A DNA stretch of 64,000 bases from Hyphomicrobiales bacterium. GTDB taxonomy: Bacteria; Pseudomonadota; Alphaproteobacteria; Rhizobiales; Rhizobiaceae. Below the pieces are notes generated by a model. The model was not told where the DNA came from. It saw only the letters and a list, made by a program, of their open reading frames with translations, and did no database searches. The position numbers and the translations under genes are program-made. Location of the stretch: contig UBYA01000011.1 of assembly GCA_900469615.1 (NCBI GenBank), positions 806,001 to 870,000 on the forward strand, in the 5' to 3' direction. Shown here in pieces: positions 1 through 7,660 of this stretch (positions within the stretch are counted from its first letter, which is position 1; each line of letters starts with the position of its first letter).

Positions 1-267
1 GAGACCGAGCACCATGGGTTCGAGGTGCCAGAAGCCCATGGTGAAATGCTTGGCGAACTTGCCGGCGGACGTGCTGTTCGTCGCGGAGGATATGATCAGG
101 TTGGAGACGATCAGCGCGACGATCGTCATGCTCGCATCCGTGAGCGCATAGACGCCGTCGAACACGATGGCGTAGGAACCGGAGAGAAGCCCAAAGACAA
201 TGCCGGCGGCCGCCAGAACGAACGTCACGATAATGGAAATGCGCAGGACGCTTTGTTCGGTTATCAC
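1..267 (-). CDS. Cation diffusion facilitator (CDF) efflux protein, N-terminal part
   Basis: Reading leftward from a GTG start, 89 codons are visible before the window edge. The product begins with a hydrophobic segment of about 23 residues, followed by a motif typical of the first two helices of CDF transporters (SGSYAIVFDGVYALTDASMT), with the helix-2 Asp residues that bind metal in the family. A second membrane segment and the start of a third region follow. GGAG lies 8 bases upstream of the GTG, and the codon just two positions before it is a stop, so this start is well supported. CDF proteins exchange Zn2+, Fe2+ or Co2+ for protons at the inner membrane. The metal cannot be told from this fragment. 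Confidence 0.75.
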   Translation of the reverse strand, partial: MITEQSVLRISIIVTFVLAAAGIVFGLLSGSYAIVFDGVYALTDASMTIVALIVSNLIISSATNSTSAGKFAKHFTMGFWHLEPMVLGL

Positions 268-406
268 TTTTCAATCTCCGGTGGAGGCGCGCTCGGCGCC
301 GCCTGTGATTTCATAGGTAGGCCGGAGTCTTATCGTGTCATGTGGCCCGCGCCAATCCGAGACGCGCCTTCTTCGTCTTGCAATGTCGAGCAGACTGTTC
401 GATCCG

Positions 407-1369
407 TCAGGATTCGCGTGGCCTGACGCTCCGTCCCTGCCTCCTGAATTCGCTCGGTGTGACGCCGACCAGCTTCTTGAAGTCGCGGGCAAAGTGAAAG
501 GGGTCCGGATAGCCGCATCTGGCGGCGATCCTGCCGACCTGCTCATCCGAGACGACCAGCAGCGGCTTTGCGGCATTTATGCGCTCGTGGCGCAGCCAAT
601 CGACCGGCGTCGTTCCCATCCGCTGTCGAAAGCGGCGAAACAACTGCGCCTGGCTGAGATTGGCGGCGGTGGCCAATTCCCGTACGGTCCAGGGATGTGT
701 CAGATCGGCGCGGACCACCTGCATGACCCTCTGCAGGCGCTGAACGGCGTCGCCGATATCGCCGCCGTCGGCGCGCTCCGAGACCAGCGAGGAGATCAGT
801 TGGGCAAGCAAGGCAAAGCAGCGGCTGTCGGCCAGGAAGGCGTTGTCTTTCACCTCGTCGAGAATCTCCGCAAACAAGGCGCGCGGACCGCGCGGGTTCG
901 TCATGTCGAAGACCGGATTTGCAATCACGCCCAGGTTGTCGAAAAGAGTGTCGAGCCCATAGCCGATAAAGCCCAGCCACAGATAGGACCAGTGTGAGTG
1001 ACGCGGGTCGCAGCGATGCGAGTACAGCATCGAGGAATCCAGCCAGGCGATGGTCCCTTCGTGCAGAAAGCTCGATAGGCCGTTGACATCCAGCACGCCT
1101 TTGCCGCTGAGAGTGAAGATGAGGGTATGCTGGTTGAAGCGGTGGGCGATCGGCATTTCGCGGGGTGTGCAGGTCCGACGGCCGGCGGCCAGAAGCGCAT
1201 AGGGCAGGGCACGCGATAGTCTGCCGGGCGTCTGAAAGAAGACTTCGTCCAGAGCAGGGATATCGTCCGGGGCTGCTTCATCGGTCATGGCAAGTCGGCC
1301 TTGTTCGGGGATGAGAGTTTTATCCATATAGCCGCGGTTTGCATCCATGTCTTTCTGCCGTCTCGTCAT
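407..1369 (-). CDS. AraC family transcriptional regulator
   Basis: This is a 320-residue protein. Residues about 45-180 form an AraC-type cupin effector domain, and the last 100 residues carry two helix-turn-helix motifs (around WTVRELATAANLSQAQLFRR and VGRIAARCGYPDPFHFARDF) ending in the family-typical GVTPSEFRR. It is divergent from the P450 gene, and the annotated starts are only 24 bases apart. A start further in (Met8, Met15 or Met28) would leave room for a promoter and cannot be excluded. It probably controls the P450-ferredoxin pair. The effector is unknown. Confidence 0.85.
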   Translation of the reverse strand: MTRRQKDMDANRGYMDKTLIPEQGRLAMTDEAAPDDIPALDEVFFQTPGRLSRALPYALLAAGRRTCTPREMPIAHRFNQHTLIFTLSGKGVLDVNGLSSFLHEGTIAWLDSSMLYSHRCDPRHSHWSYLWLGFIGYGLDTLFDNLGVIANPVFDMTNPRGPRALFAEILDEVKDNAFLADSRCFALLAQLISSLVSERADGGDIGDAVQRLQRVMQVVRADLTHPWTVRELATAANLSQAQLFRRFRQRMGTTPVDWLRHERINAAKPLLVVSDEQVGRIAARCGYPDPFHFARDFKKLVGVTPSEFRRQGRSVRPRES

Positions 1370-1393
1370 TTATTCTGTCCGGGATGAACCACA

Positions 1394-2644
1394 ATGGACG
1401 AGGTCCTGATCGTGACGACGGCAACCCCTGTATTCGACCCGCTCTCGCAAGCGTTCGCGGATGACCCCTATGCTTCCTACCGTGAGCTGCGCGCCGCCCC
1501 CGGCCCGGTCTATTACGAGCATTTCGACGTATGGCTCCTGTCGCGCTATCAGGATGTCGCTGCCGCCGCTGCCGACAAGACGCTCGTGCGTTCCCTCGAA
1601 TTCTTCCTCTCCCCCGAGGAGATAGAGGAGCAGAAGGTGCGCCAGAACTGGCACGATATGCCGAACCATTCGCGTTTCGTGCAGTTCAGCCTGCTCGATT
1701 CCGATGGCGAGACCCACGACCGGCTTCGCCGCAAAGTGTTCCGTGAATTTACCCCCGCACTCGTCGCGCGCCAGCGCGGAATGATACAGGATTTCGTCGA
1801 CCGGCTGCTGGACCGTCTTCTTCAAGCCGGCACCATCGATTTCGTCGAGGACCTCGCCTCACAGGTTCCGGGCCACATCATCGGCTCGGTTCTGGGCGTG
1901 CCGGCGGAATATGCGGGACAGTTGCGCAAATGGTCCGAAGAGGTCGTGCAATATTTCGACGTCGACCGCAGCGCCGAACGCAAGGCGATCGCCGAACGCG
2001 CGACGACCGAATTCTATGAACTTCTCAAGGAGCTCATCGCCGATCGAGTGCGCAGTCCGCGCGAAGATCTTCTCTGTCGGCTGACCGAGGCGCATGTCGC
2101 CGGCGAGCTGACGGAGGACGAGCTCGTTTCCACCTGCATGCTGATCCTGATGGCCGGACACGGCTCGACGATCGATGTACTCGGCAGCGGGATGCACGCT
2201 CTCTTGCAGTATCCCGATGCCCTGGCAAAGCTCAGGGAGACGCCGGCCGCGATGCCGACCGCCATTCAGGAAATGTTCCGCTTCGAGTCGCCGCTGCCGT
2301 TCTTCCATCGCTATCTGACGGAAGACAAGACGATTGCCGGCAGGCATCTCCCGAGGGGCGCGAAAGTCGGCCTGCTTTATGGCGCCGCCAATCGCGATCC
2401 CGAGCAGTTCGAGGCGCCCGATCGGTTCAATATCGAGCGCACCCCCAACCGCCATCTGGCATTCGGCGGCGGCGCGCATTTCTGTCTTGGCAATCACCTT
2501 GCCCGGCTGGACATGGAGATCATTTTCTCGACGCTCTTGCAGCGCACCCGGTCCATCGATCTGCTGGAGGAAAGCCCTGCCTACAAGCGCGGGCTATCGG
2601 TGCGCGGTCCGAAGCGCCTCGACCTCCGCCTCAATGCCGCTTGA
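1394..2644 (+). CDS. Cytochrome P450
   Basis: This is a soluble bacterial P450 of 416 residues. It has the oxygen-activation motif AGHGST in helix I (residues 254-259), the ExxR pair (E293, R296) and the heme loop FGGGAHFCLG with the ligand C364. The length is normal for class I bacterial CYPs, with no membrane anchor. A GTG at 1412 is an alternative start, preceded by GAGG. The ferredoxin gene follows 25 bases downstream, so the two form an electron-transfer pair, but no ferredoxin reductase lies nearby. The substrate cannot be predicted. The AraC neighbour suggests induction by a small aromatic or terpenoid-like compound, which is only inference. Confidence 0.93.
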   Translation: MDEVLIVTTATPVFDPLSQAFADDPYASYRELRAAPGPVYYEHFDVWLLSRYQDVAAAAADKTLVRSLEFFLSPEEIEEQKVRQNWHDMPNHSRFVQFSLLDSDGETHDRLRRKVFREFTPALVARQRGMIQDFVDRLLDRLLQAGTIDFVEDLASQVPGHIIGSVLGVPAEYAGQLRKWSEEVVQYFDVDRSAERKAIAERATTEFYELLKELIADRVRSPREDLLCRLTEAHVAGELTEDELVSTCMLILMAGHGSTIDVLGSGMHALLQYPDALAKLRETPAAMPTAIQEMFRFESPLPFFHRYLTEDKTIAGRHLPRGAKVGLLYGAANRDPEQFEAPDRFNIERTPNRHLAFGGGAHFCLGNHLARLDMEIIFSTLLQRTRSIDLLEESPAYKRGLSVRGPKRLDLRLNAA

Positions 2645-2669
2645 GACGAACCGACAAAGCAGGGAGAAT

Positions 2670-2999
2670 ATGAATACAATGTGTGAAATCGTGTTTATCG
2701 ATTCCGCCGGTCGAGAGACCCGTGTGCGTGCGGAAGACGGCGAGACGCTGATGGCTGTTGCCGTCAGAAACGGTATCGACGGCATCGTGGCGCAATGCGG
2801 CGGCGCCCTGGCCTGCGGCACCTGTCATTGCTATATCGAGCAGCCCCATCTCGATCTCCTGCCGCCGCCCTCCGAAGAGGAAGCGGCGATGATCGAATTC
2901 GTGATGGAGCCGACCGCCAACAGCCGCCTCAGCTGTCAGGTCCTTGCCAATGCCGTCGTCGACGGCATGCGTGTCGTCGTTCCCGACAGCCAGCACTAA
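2670..2999 (+). CDS. [2Fe-2S] ferredoxin, putidaredoxin/adrenodoxin type
   Basis: A 109-residue protein with the cluster ligands C43, C49, C52 and C89 in the C-x5-C-x2-C...C arrangement of adrenodoxin-type ferredoxins (QCGGALACGTCH, then LSCQ). AGGGAG lies 3 bases before the ATG at 2670, which sets the start; the frame open upstream belongs to the P450 region. It should deliver single electrons to the P450 just upstream, with which it is surely co-transcribed. The reductase must be encoded elsewhere. Confidence 0.93.
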   Translation: MNTMCEIVFIDSAGRETRVRAEDGETLMAVAVRNGIDGIVAQCGGALACGTCHCYIEQPHLDLLPPPSEEEAAMIEFVMEPTANSRLSCQVLANAVVDGMRVVVPDSQH

Positions 3000-3022
3000 A
3001 GTAATTCCAGGGAAAGCGCATA

Positions 3023-3045
3023 GCGGTTTTCCGTTCGGAATTGCG
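3023..3045. repeat. Partial copy of a rhizobial-style intergenic repeat
   Basis: A 23-base block here matches 22 of 23 bases at 49933-49955. The flanks (…CCAGG/GAAA… before it) are also similar. The full element at 49915-50005 continues into a hairpin, but this copy stops after the shared block. It lies in the 193-base gap between the ferredoxin gene and the Nudix gene, which otherwise holds nothing I can identify. Confidence 0.6.
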
Positions 3046-3192
3046 TATCTGCCTTCATGGGCAAGCATTTCGATGCCGGACGGTCCGCATGGTGGATGCG
3101 GGCCAGATCCGGGTGCATCAAGCCGGCTGTCGAACCGGCGCTGGCCGACATCGCAGAGGAGCGGATCGGGCGGATTAACCGTGATGCCGGGC

Positions 3193-3696
3193 TCAGGCTT
3201 CGTCCCGGCGCACCAGATGCTGAATGTTCCCGGAGCCTGACTCGACCAGATCGCGTAATGTCGGCGGCACCAGCTCAAACCGGTCGAGCCCGGCCTGTGT
3301 GGCGGGTGCCCAGCGAAATTCGAGATCGGCATTGCCGTCCCTTACCCGATGCACGATTTCCGTTTCGTGAAACGGGAGAGGCTGCGACAGCTCCGCCTCA
3401 TAGTAGAAACCGACTTCGTGAACGCGGCGGCCGGAAAGGTCGAAGAAGTTTTCGATGATGAAGCGCAGGGGGCCGATAGTCGCCTTGCAGCCGATTTCCT
3501 CCTCGATTTCGCGGGCGAGCGTTTCGGCGCCAGCCTCGTGAAACTCCACCCGGCCACCTGGCAGGGACCAGTATCTGTCTCCAACCACGCGATGCACGAG
3601 GATATGGCTGCCGGAGCGGATCAATGCGCCTGCCCGCAGTTGAAAGCGGGATTCTGCCGAATCCATCACAATCATGGTTCGTGCTGTTGCTGCCAT
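3193..3696 (-). CDS. Nudix hydrolase
   Basis: A 167-residue protein with a complete Nudix box at residues 47-69 (GGRVEFHEAGAETLAREIEEE then I and G), containing the REIEEE metal-binding core. The start at 3696 is chosen because GGAGG lies 8 bases upstream; the frame stays open for 57 more codons but without a ribosome site. The family hydrolyses nucleoside diphosphates linked to another group. The substrate cannot be read from sequence. It is divergent from the VOC gene at 3830 and probably housekeeping or stress related. Confidence 0.88.
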   Translation of the reverse strand: MAATARTMIVMDSAESRFQLRAGALIRSGSHILVHRVVGDRYWSLPGGRVEFHEAGAETLAREIEEEIGCKATIGPLRFIIENFFDLSGRRVHEVGFYYEAELSQPLPFHETEIVHRVRDGNADLEFRWAPATQAGLDRFELVPPTLRDLVESGSGNIQHLVRRDEA

Positions 3697-3829
3697 GGAT
3701 CGGGCCTCCGATTGCGGGATAGGATAAGGATCGCCTCCACTTATACCCACTCTATTCTGGGATGTATCGAAGTCGTTTAAAGGTTGCTTTCCTGCCGGTT
3801 CATCCTCCCCATTGGACGAGATTTTGGTG

Positions 3830-4216
3830 ATGCGCTTCGTCAATCCCATTCCTTTCGTGACCGACATTGCCCGCTCGAAGACGTTTTACGGCGAGCTGCT
3901 TGGCCTCGGGATTGTGCACGACTTCGGCAACTTCGTGCTCTTCGACACCGGCTTTGCGATTCACGACGGCAAATCGCTGGAACGAACGATCTGGAAGAAA
4001 AGCGATGAGACATCTAAGCCATATGGCCGCGGAAACATTCTTCTCTATTTCGAACATGAGGACGTGGATGCAGCGTTCGAGGCGATCGCACCGCATGTGG
4101 ACCTCATTCATCCCGTCGAGAGACAGGAATGGGGACAGCGCGTGTTCCGCTTCTATGACCCTGACGGCCATGCGGTAGAAATCGGCGAGCCTCAGCTGGA
4201 CTTTGCGGCCGATTGA
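3830..4216 (+). CDS. VOC family (glyoxalase/bleomycin-resistance fold) protein
   Basis: A 128-residue protein starting MRFVNPIPFVTDIARSKTFY, the usual opening of a one-module vicinal oxygen chelate protein, and ending with the metal-site motif FYDPDGHAVEIGE, whose final Glu is a likely ligand. In-frame TTG (3812) and GTG (3827) codons lie before the ATG at 3830. I chose 3830 because GGACGAG is well placed. The family includes dioxygenases, lyases and antibiotic-binding proteins, and the function here is open. A GNAT gene follows 37 bases later. Confidence 0.8.
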   Translation: MRFVNPIPFVTDIARSKTFYGELLGLGIVHDFGNFVLFDTGFAIHDGKSLERTIWKKSDETSKPYGRGNILLYFEHEDVDAAFEAIAPHVDLIHPVERQEWGQRVFRFYDPDGHAVEIGEPQLDFAAD

Positions 4217-4253
4217 CGCTTTTGCTCTTCGGCTTGAAACGGGGAGGACGAGG

Positions 4254-4730
4254 ATGCGGTTCGGGCAGAATCTCCAATTCGAAGAGATTGCCGTCGATCT
4301 TCCGTGCGATTTCGAGATGCTGCGCCACGATGCCGCCTGCGAGGGCAAGCGGTTTGTCGAGAGGTTGTATGCCGAATGGCAAAGCGGCCAGCAGCGTTTT
4401 ACCGGAGTGCATGAAGCTCTTATGGCGGCCCGGGTGAATGGCGATCTTGCCGGGATCGGCGGATTGACGGTCGACCCCGGCATGACGTCCGCCATGCGCA
4501 TGCGCCGCTTCTATATTCGTCCATCCCACCGGCGCCATGGCATCGGTCGTCAGCTGGCGATGACGCTCCTGAACCGGTCGATCGCGACTGGAACAATCGT
4601 GACCGTCAATACCGACGATGCCGGCGCGGCCTTATTCTGGGAGACGATGGGCTTCCAGCATCATCCGCAAGCTGGCCACACCCACCGGCTTCAATGGCAA
4701 GGGCAAAAGGCTGTCTGCTCAGCGGATTGA
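4254..4730 (+). CDS. GNAT family N-acetyltransferase
   Basis: A 158-residue protein with the acetyl-CoA pyrophosphate-binding motif RRHGIGRQLAM in the usual place after a beta strand (MRRFYIRPSH), and a C-terminal ALFWETMGF block typical of GNAT enzymes. The ATG at 4254 is preceded by GGGGAGGA, so the open frame upstream is not coding. The substrate is unknown. It is probably co-transcribed with the VOC gene. Confidence 0.85.
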   Translation: MRFGQNLQFEEIAVDLPCDFEMLRHDAACEGKRFVERLYAEWQSGQQRFTGVHEALMAARVNGDLAGIGGLTVDPGMTSAMRMRRFYIRPSHRRHGIGRQLAMTLLNRSIATGTIVTVNTDDAGAALFWETMGFQHHPQAGHTHRLQWQGQKAVCSAD

Positions 4731-4796
4731 CAGCCGGTTGCAGCCATCCGACCATCGCTAACGAGAGTCGCAGGCTTCAGCATCAATGGTGGTGGG

Positions 4797-5534
4797 ATGG
4801 CTTTGAATGACGAGGTTGCCGTAACGACGGAGCATGAAGCCCCTTCGCCGAAATTGCATGATTGGCGTATCGAACCTCGCGAATACGAGCGGCAGGAGCG
4901 AAGGCGAGGCCGGCGATTTGCTTTCGAGCGAATTACACCGCGTCAGACCGCATTGGTCGTCATCGACATGATCCCGTTCTTTGTCGCGGAAAGCGGCTAC
5001 TGCCGGGGAATCGTTGCGAATATCGAGCGGCTGGGCGATGCCGTCCGGGCCGGCGGTGGCCTTGTCTCCTGGGTGGTGCCGGGTTCCGTGCAGCTTCACC
5101 CCGCTTTGGCCGAGGAATTCTATGGCGCGGATATCGCAGAGGTGTTCCGGACATCGGGAGGATCGGGAGCGATCGCGGCGAGACTCTGGTCAGGTCTTCG
5201 CCAGGCCCCGGGCGACCTCCTTCTGGAAAAATTCGCCTACAGCGCCTTCTTTCCGGGCTCCTGCGATTTGCCGCGCATGCTGCGGGAACGGGGAATCGAC
5301 ACGGTGATCATTGCCGGTACGCTGACGAACATATGCTGCGAGTCGTCGGCAAGGGACGCTTTCGCCTCCGGCTTTCGAGTGGTCTTCGCGGCCGACGCCA
5401 CCGCGGCAAGACGTGACCACGATCATAATGCGGCGTTGCATAATATCTATCGCAGCTTTGGCGATGTGCGCCCGACGGAGGAGATCGTCCGCCTCCTGCA
5501 ACGACAGACGGCTGATCGGCTCGACGATGCTTGA
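4797..5534 (+). CDS. Isochorismatase-like cysteine hydrolase
   Basis: A 245-residue protein with the three catalytic residues of this superfamily: D57 (ALVVIDMIPFF), K145 (LLEKFAYSAF) and C180 (GTLTNICCESSARDA). The first 45 residues are a charged extension not needed for the fold. Members hydrolyse isochorismate, N-carbamoyl compounds, nicotinamide or related amides. The Cys-containing motif is that of amidohydrolase-type members, so an amide substrate is likely, but this is inference. Its stop overlaps the start of the kinase gene by 8 bases, so the two are translationally coupled. Confidence 0.88.
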   Translation: MALNDEVAVTTEHEAPSPKLHDWRIEPREYERQERRRGRRFAFERITPRQTALVVIDMIPFFVAESGYCRGIVANIERLGDAVRAGGGLVSWVVPGSVQLHPALAEEFYGADIAEVFRTSGGSGAIAARLWSGLRQAPGDLLLEKFAYSAFFPGSCDLPRMLRERGIDTVIIAGTLTNICCESSARDAFASGFRVVFAADATAARRDHDHNAALHNIYRSFGDVRPTEEIVRLLQRQTADRLDDA

Positions 5535-6405
5535 TGATATCGTTTTGGAAGACTCTGCGGTTCGGAGCCTGCTCTCGCGGGTAGCGCCGCAATGGGCCGA
5601 TCTTCCCGTTCAACGCCTTGCCTCTTCGGGCACAGACAACGCGATCTATCGATTGGGTGACAAGCTGCTGCTGCGCCTTCCCCGCCGTGAGGCCGCGGCC
5701 GATCTGATCGCCAAGGAGCTTGACTGGCTGCCTCGTTTTGCAGATTTGCCGCTCGACGTGCCGCGATTGCGTTTTTGCGGAACTATCGATTTCGGCTGGA
5801 CAAGCGATTTCGGCATTTTCGACTGGATGGAAGGCGATATTGCGTCGCCGCGCAATATCGCCGATCCGCTTGCGGCAGCGCTTGCGCTGGCGAACTTCCT
5901 GAACGCCCTGCATCTCGTGGAGACGGAAGGAGCGCCGCCAGCGGGCGAAGGCAACCATCGGCGCGGCGTGGCGCTGGACGCCCTGTCGTCGGTCACGCTT
6001 CCGGCCATCGACATTCTTGCGGACGAAATCGATGCCGATGCGGCGATCCGACTTTGGAAGCGGGCCTGCGCCACCGTTCACCGCGGGCCGCCGGTGTGGC
6101 TGCACGGCGATCTCAAGGCGGATAATCTCATCGCCCGAAACGGCCGGCTGACGGGGGTTCTCGACTGGGGCCTTTGCGCGGTCGGCGATCCGGCCGCCGA
6201 TTATGCCGCCGCGTGGACCTGGGTAGATCCTTCGGCGCGCGCTGCCTTTCGCCATGCCTGTGGTATCGGCGATGCCGATTGGCTTCGCGCGGAGGGCTGG
6301 GCGCTTTATGCTGCCGTCATCGCCTTGAGTTACTATCGAGGCGGAAGGAACGAGGCGCTCTGCGAACAGTCGCGCCTCACCTTGACCCAGCTCGGCATGC
6401 GATAG
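5527..6405 (+). CDS. Aminoglycoside-phosphotransferase-like small-molecule kinase
   Basis: A 292-residue protein with the APH/choline kinase catalytic loop WLHGDLKADN (H193, D195, N200) and the metal-binding Asp in VLDWG (D213). The start at 5527 overlaps the isochorismatase-like gene by 8 bases, which indicates coupling. The family phosphorylates aminoglycosides, macrolides, choline, homoserine and other hydroxyl compounds. With a hydrolase partner a metabolic role is as likely as drug resistance. Confidence 0.85.
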   Translation: MLDDIVLEDSAVRSLLSRVAPQWADLPVQRLASSGTDNAIYRLGDKLLLRLPRREAAADLIAKELDWLPRFADLPLDVPRLRFCGTIDFGWTSDFGIFDWMEGDIASPRNIADPLAAALALANFLNALHLVETEGAPPAGEGNHRRGVALDALSSVTLPAIDILADEIDADAAIRLWKRACATVHRGPPVWLHGDLKADNLIARNGRLTGVLDWGLCAVGDPAADYAAAWTWVDPSARAAFRHACGIGDADWLRAEGWALYAAVIALSYYRGGRNEALCEQSRLTLTQLGMR

Positions 6406-6445
6406 CGGTCTGCGAGACAGATCGCTCCAGTGTTGCGCATGCCGG

Positions 6446-7003
6446 CTACAGCATGCGGCGCAGCACTTCGTCCCTGCGGAAGAAATGGTGCCAGAGGGCC
6501 GCCAGGATATGAAGGCTGACGACGGCATACAGGCAATAGGCGCCGTATTCATGGATGCCGGCGGCGGTTCTCTCCAACCCTTTGTCGAGCGGCAGCAGGT
6601 TGGGCCATTGGAAGAGGCCGAACCAGGGCAGATCGTGGCCGCCGGCGGCGGAGGTGGTGTAGCCCGCAAGGGGCATCAGGATCATCAGCGCGTAAAGGAG
6701 GATATGTGCAGCTCGGGCGGCATGATGGTTGAGGCCGCCAAGCGGCCGCCGATACGCAGGCTCGCCAAGCGAAAGTCTGAGCGGCAGGCGGATTGCGATG
6801 AGGACGAGCGCCGTCATGCCGAGCGATTTATGCACGTCGAGAAGGGCGCGGCGCAGCGCTACGCCCGGCGTGAGGTACGAGCAATAAAGGCCGATGACGA
6901 GCGCCGAGATGATGACGATCGCCATGAGCCAATGCAGGATCCGTTGCGATGGCCGGTATCGGGTGGTCGATACGGTTGCCGAGGCTTCGGTGGTGACGGA
7001 CAT
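6446..7003 (-). CDS. Cytochrome b561, bacterial type
   Basis: A 185-residue membrane protein with four hydrophobic helices and histidines placed for two b hemes: ILHW near residue 22, DVHKSLG in helix 2, AHILLY in helix 3 and SLHILAALWHH in helix 4. This is the CybB-type fold, which passes electrons between quinol and superoxide or other partners at the inner membrane. The start at 7003 is supported by GGAG 9 bases upstream; the longer open frame lacks a ribosome site. It stands alone, with no obvious partner gene. Confidence 0.9.
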   Translation of the reverse strand: MSVTTEASATVSTTRYRPSQRILHWLMAIVIISALVIGLYCSYLTPGVALRRALLDVHKSLGMTALVLIAIRLPLRLSLGEPAYRRPLGGLNHHAARAAHILLYALMILMPLAGYTTSAAGGHDLPWFGLFQWPNLLPLDKGLERTAAGIHEYGAYCLYAVVSLHILAALWHHFFRRDEVLRRML

Positions 7004-7153
7004 ATGTTTTATTTCTCCGGTCGTCTGGGGGATGCGGCGCGCAGGTTTGATCGGCCGGAATATGGCTGATTTGAGGGCTCGCCCGTTCACCTTCTCGCGA
7101 GCGGAAGGGCATTGGGACCGACGGGCCGACAGCGCGCGCGGCGACGGTCGATG

Positions 7154-7483
7154 CTATTGTCGCGCTTTCGAAGAAGTCGCTTGGCCCCGCTCACCGGATG
7201 CGGAGAGGATTTCGCAGCTTTCGGCATGTGCCGGCGCAGGCGCCTCCGCGGGAAGAGCCTTGGTACAGATGCCGATCTCGTGGCCCTCGATGCGGAAGAA
7301 GGCGATGCCTCCCGTCTCGAGCGCCTGCCGAAGTTGCGCTTCCGTTGCCCGATGCAGGCTGTGGCGATTGCCCTCATAGTCGCGGATCGTGCTGCGCGAC
7401 ACGCCCGAGCGGTCGGCAAGGTCCATCTGCGTCCAATCAAGGAAGCCGCGGGCTGCTCGGCAGAGCGCTGGTGTCAAAATCAT
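7154..7483 (-). CDS. XRE family DNA-binding protein
   Basis: A 109-residue protein. Residues 3-60 form a Cro/CI-type helix-turn-helix (ARGFLDWTQMDLADRSGVSR), and the C-terminal 40 residues are Ala-rich and look unstructured. It is divergent from the Mrp antiporter operon, with 177 bases between them that contain short palindromes. It may repress itself and possibly the antiporter operon, but this is inference. Confidence 0.82.
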   Translation of the reverse strand: MILTPALCRAARGFLDWTQMDLADRSGVSRSTIRDYEGNRHSLHRATEAQLRQALETGGIAFFRIEGHEIGICTKALPAEAPAPAHAESCEILSASGERGQATSSKARQ

Positions 7484-7514
7484 CGCATTTCACCTTGACG
7501 CAGGGTTCAAAGCT

Positions 7515-7548
7515 GCCCATATTGGGCAATATCTATCATATAGGACAT
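7515..7548. promoter_or_regulatory. Overlapping palindromes between xre and mrpA, candidate operator
   Basis: Two overlapping perfect inverted repeats occur here, GCCCA-TAT-TGGGC (7515-7527) and ATATTG-GG-CAATAT (7519-7532), followed by an imperfect CTAT-CAT-ATAG. They lie 32 bases upstream of the xre start, a usual place for an autorepressor site. No binding data are available. Confidence 0.4.
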
Positions 7549-7660
7549 AATTTGCCGGTTTTCTAGGGGTTTTGCCGCCGTGGCAGTCTGACATAGATCC
7601 GGCCTAACGAAGGAACGACGTTTTGGGATAACCAGCGAGCCTGTTTTTATTCTAGCACTT

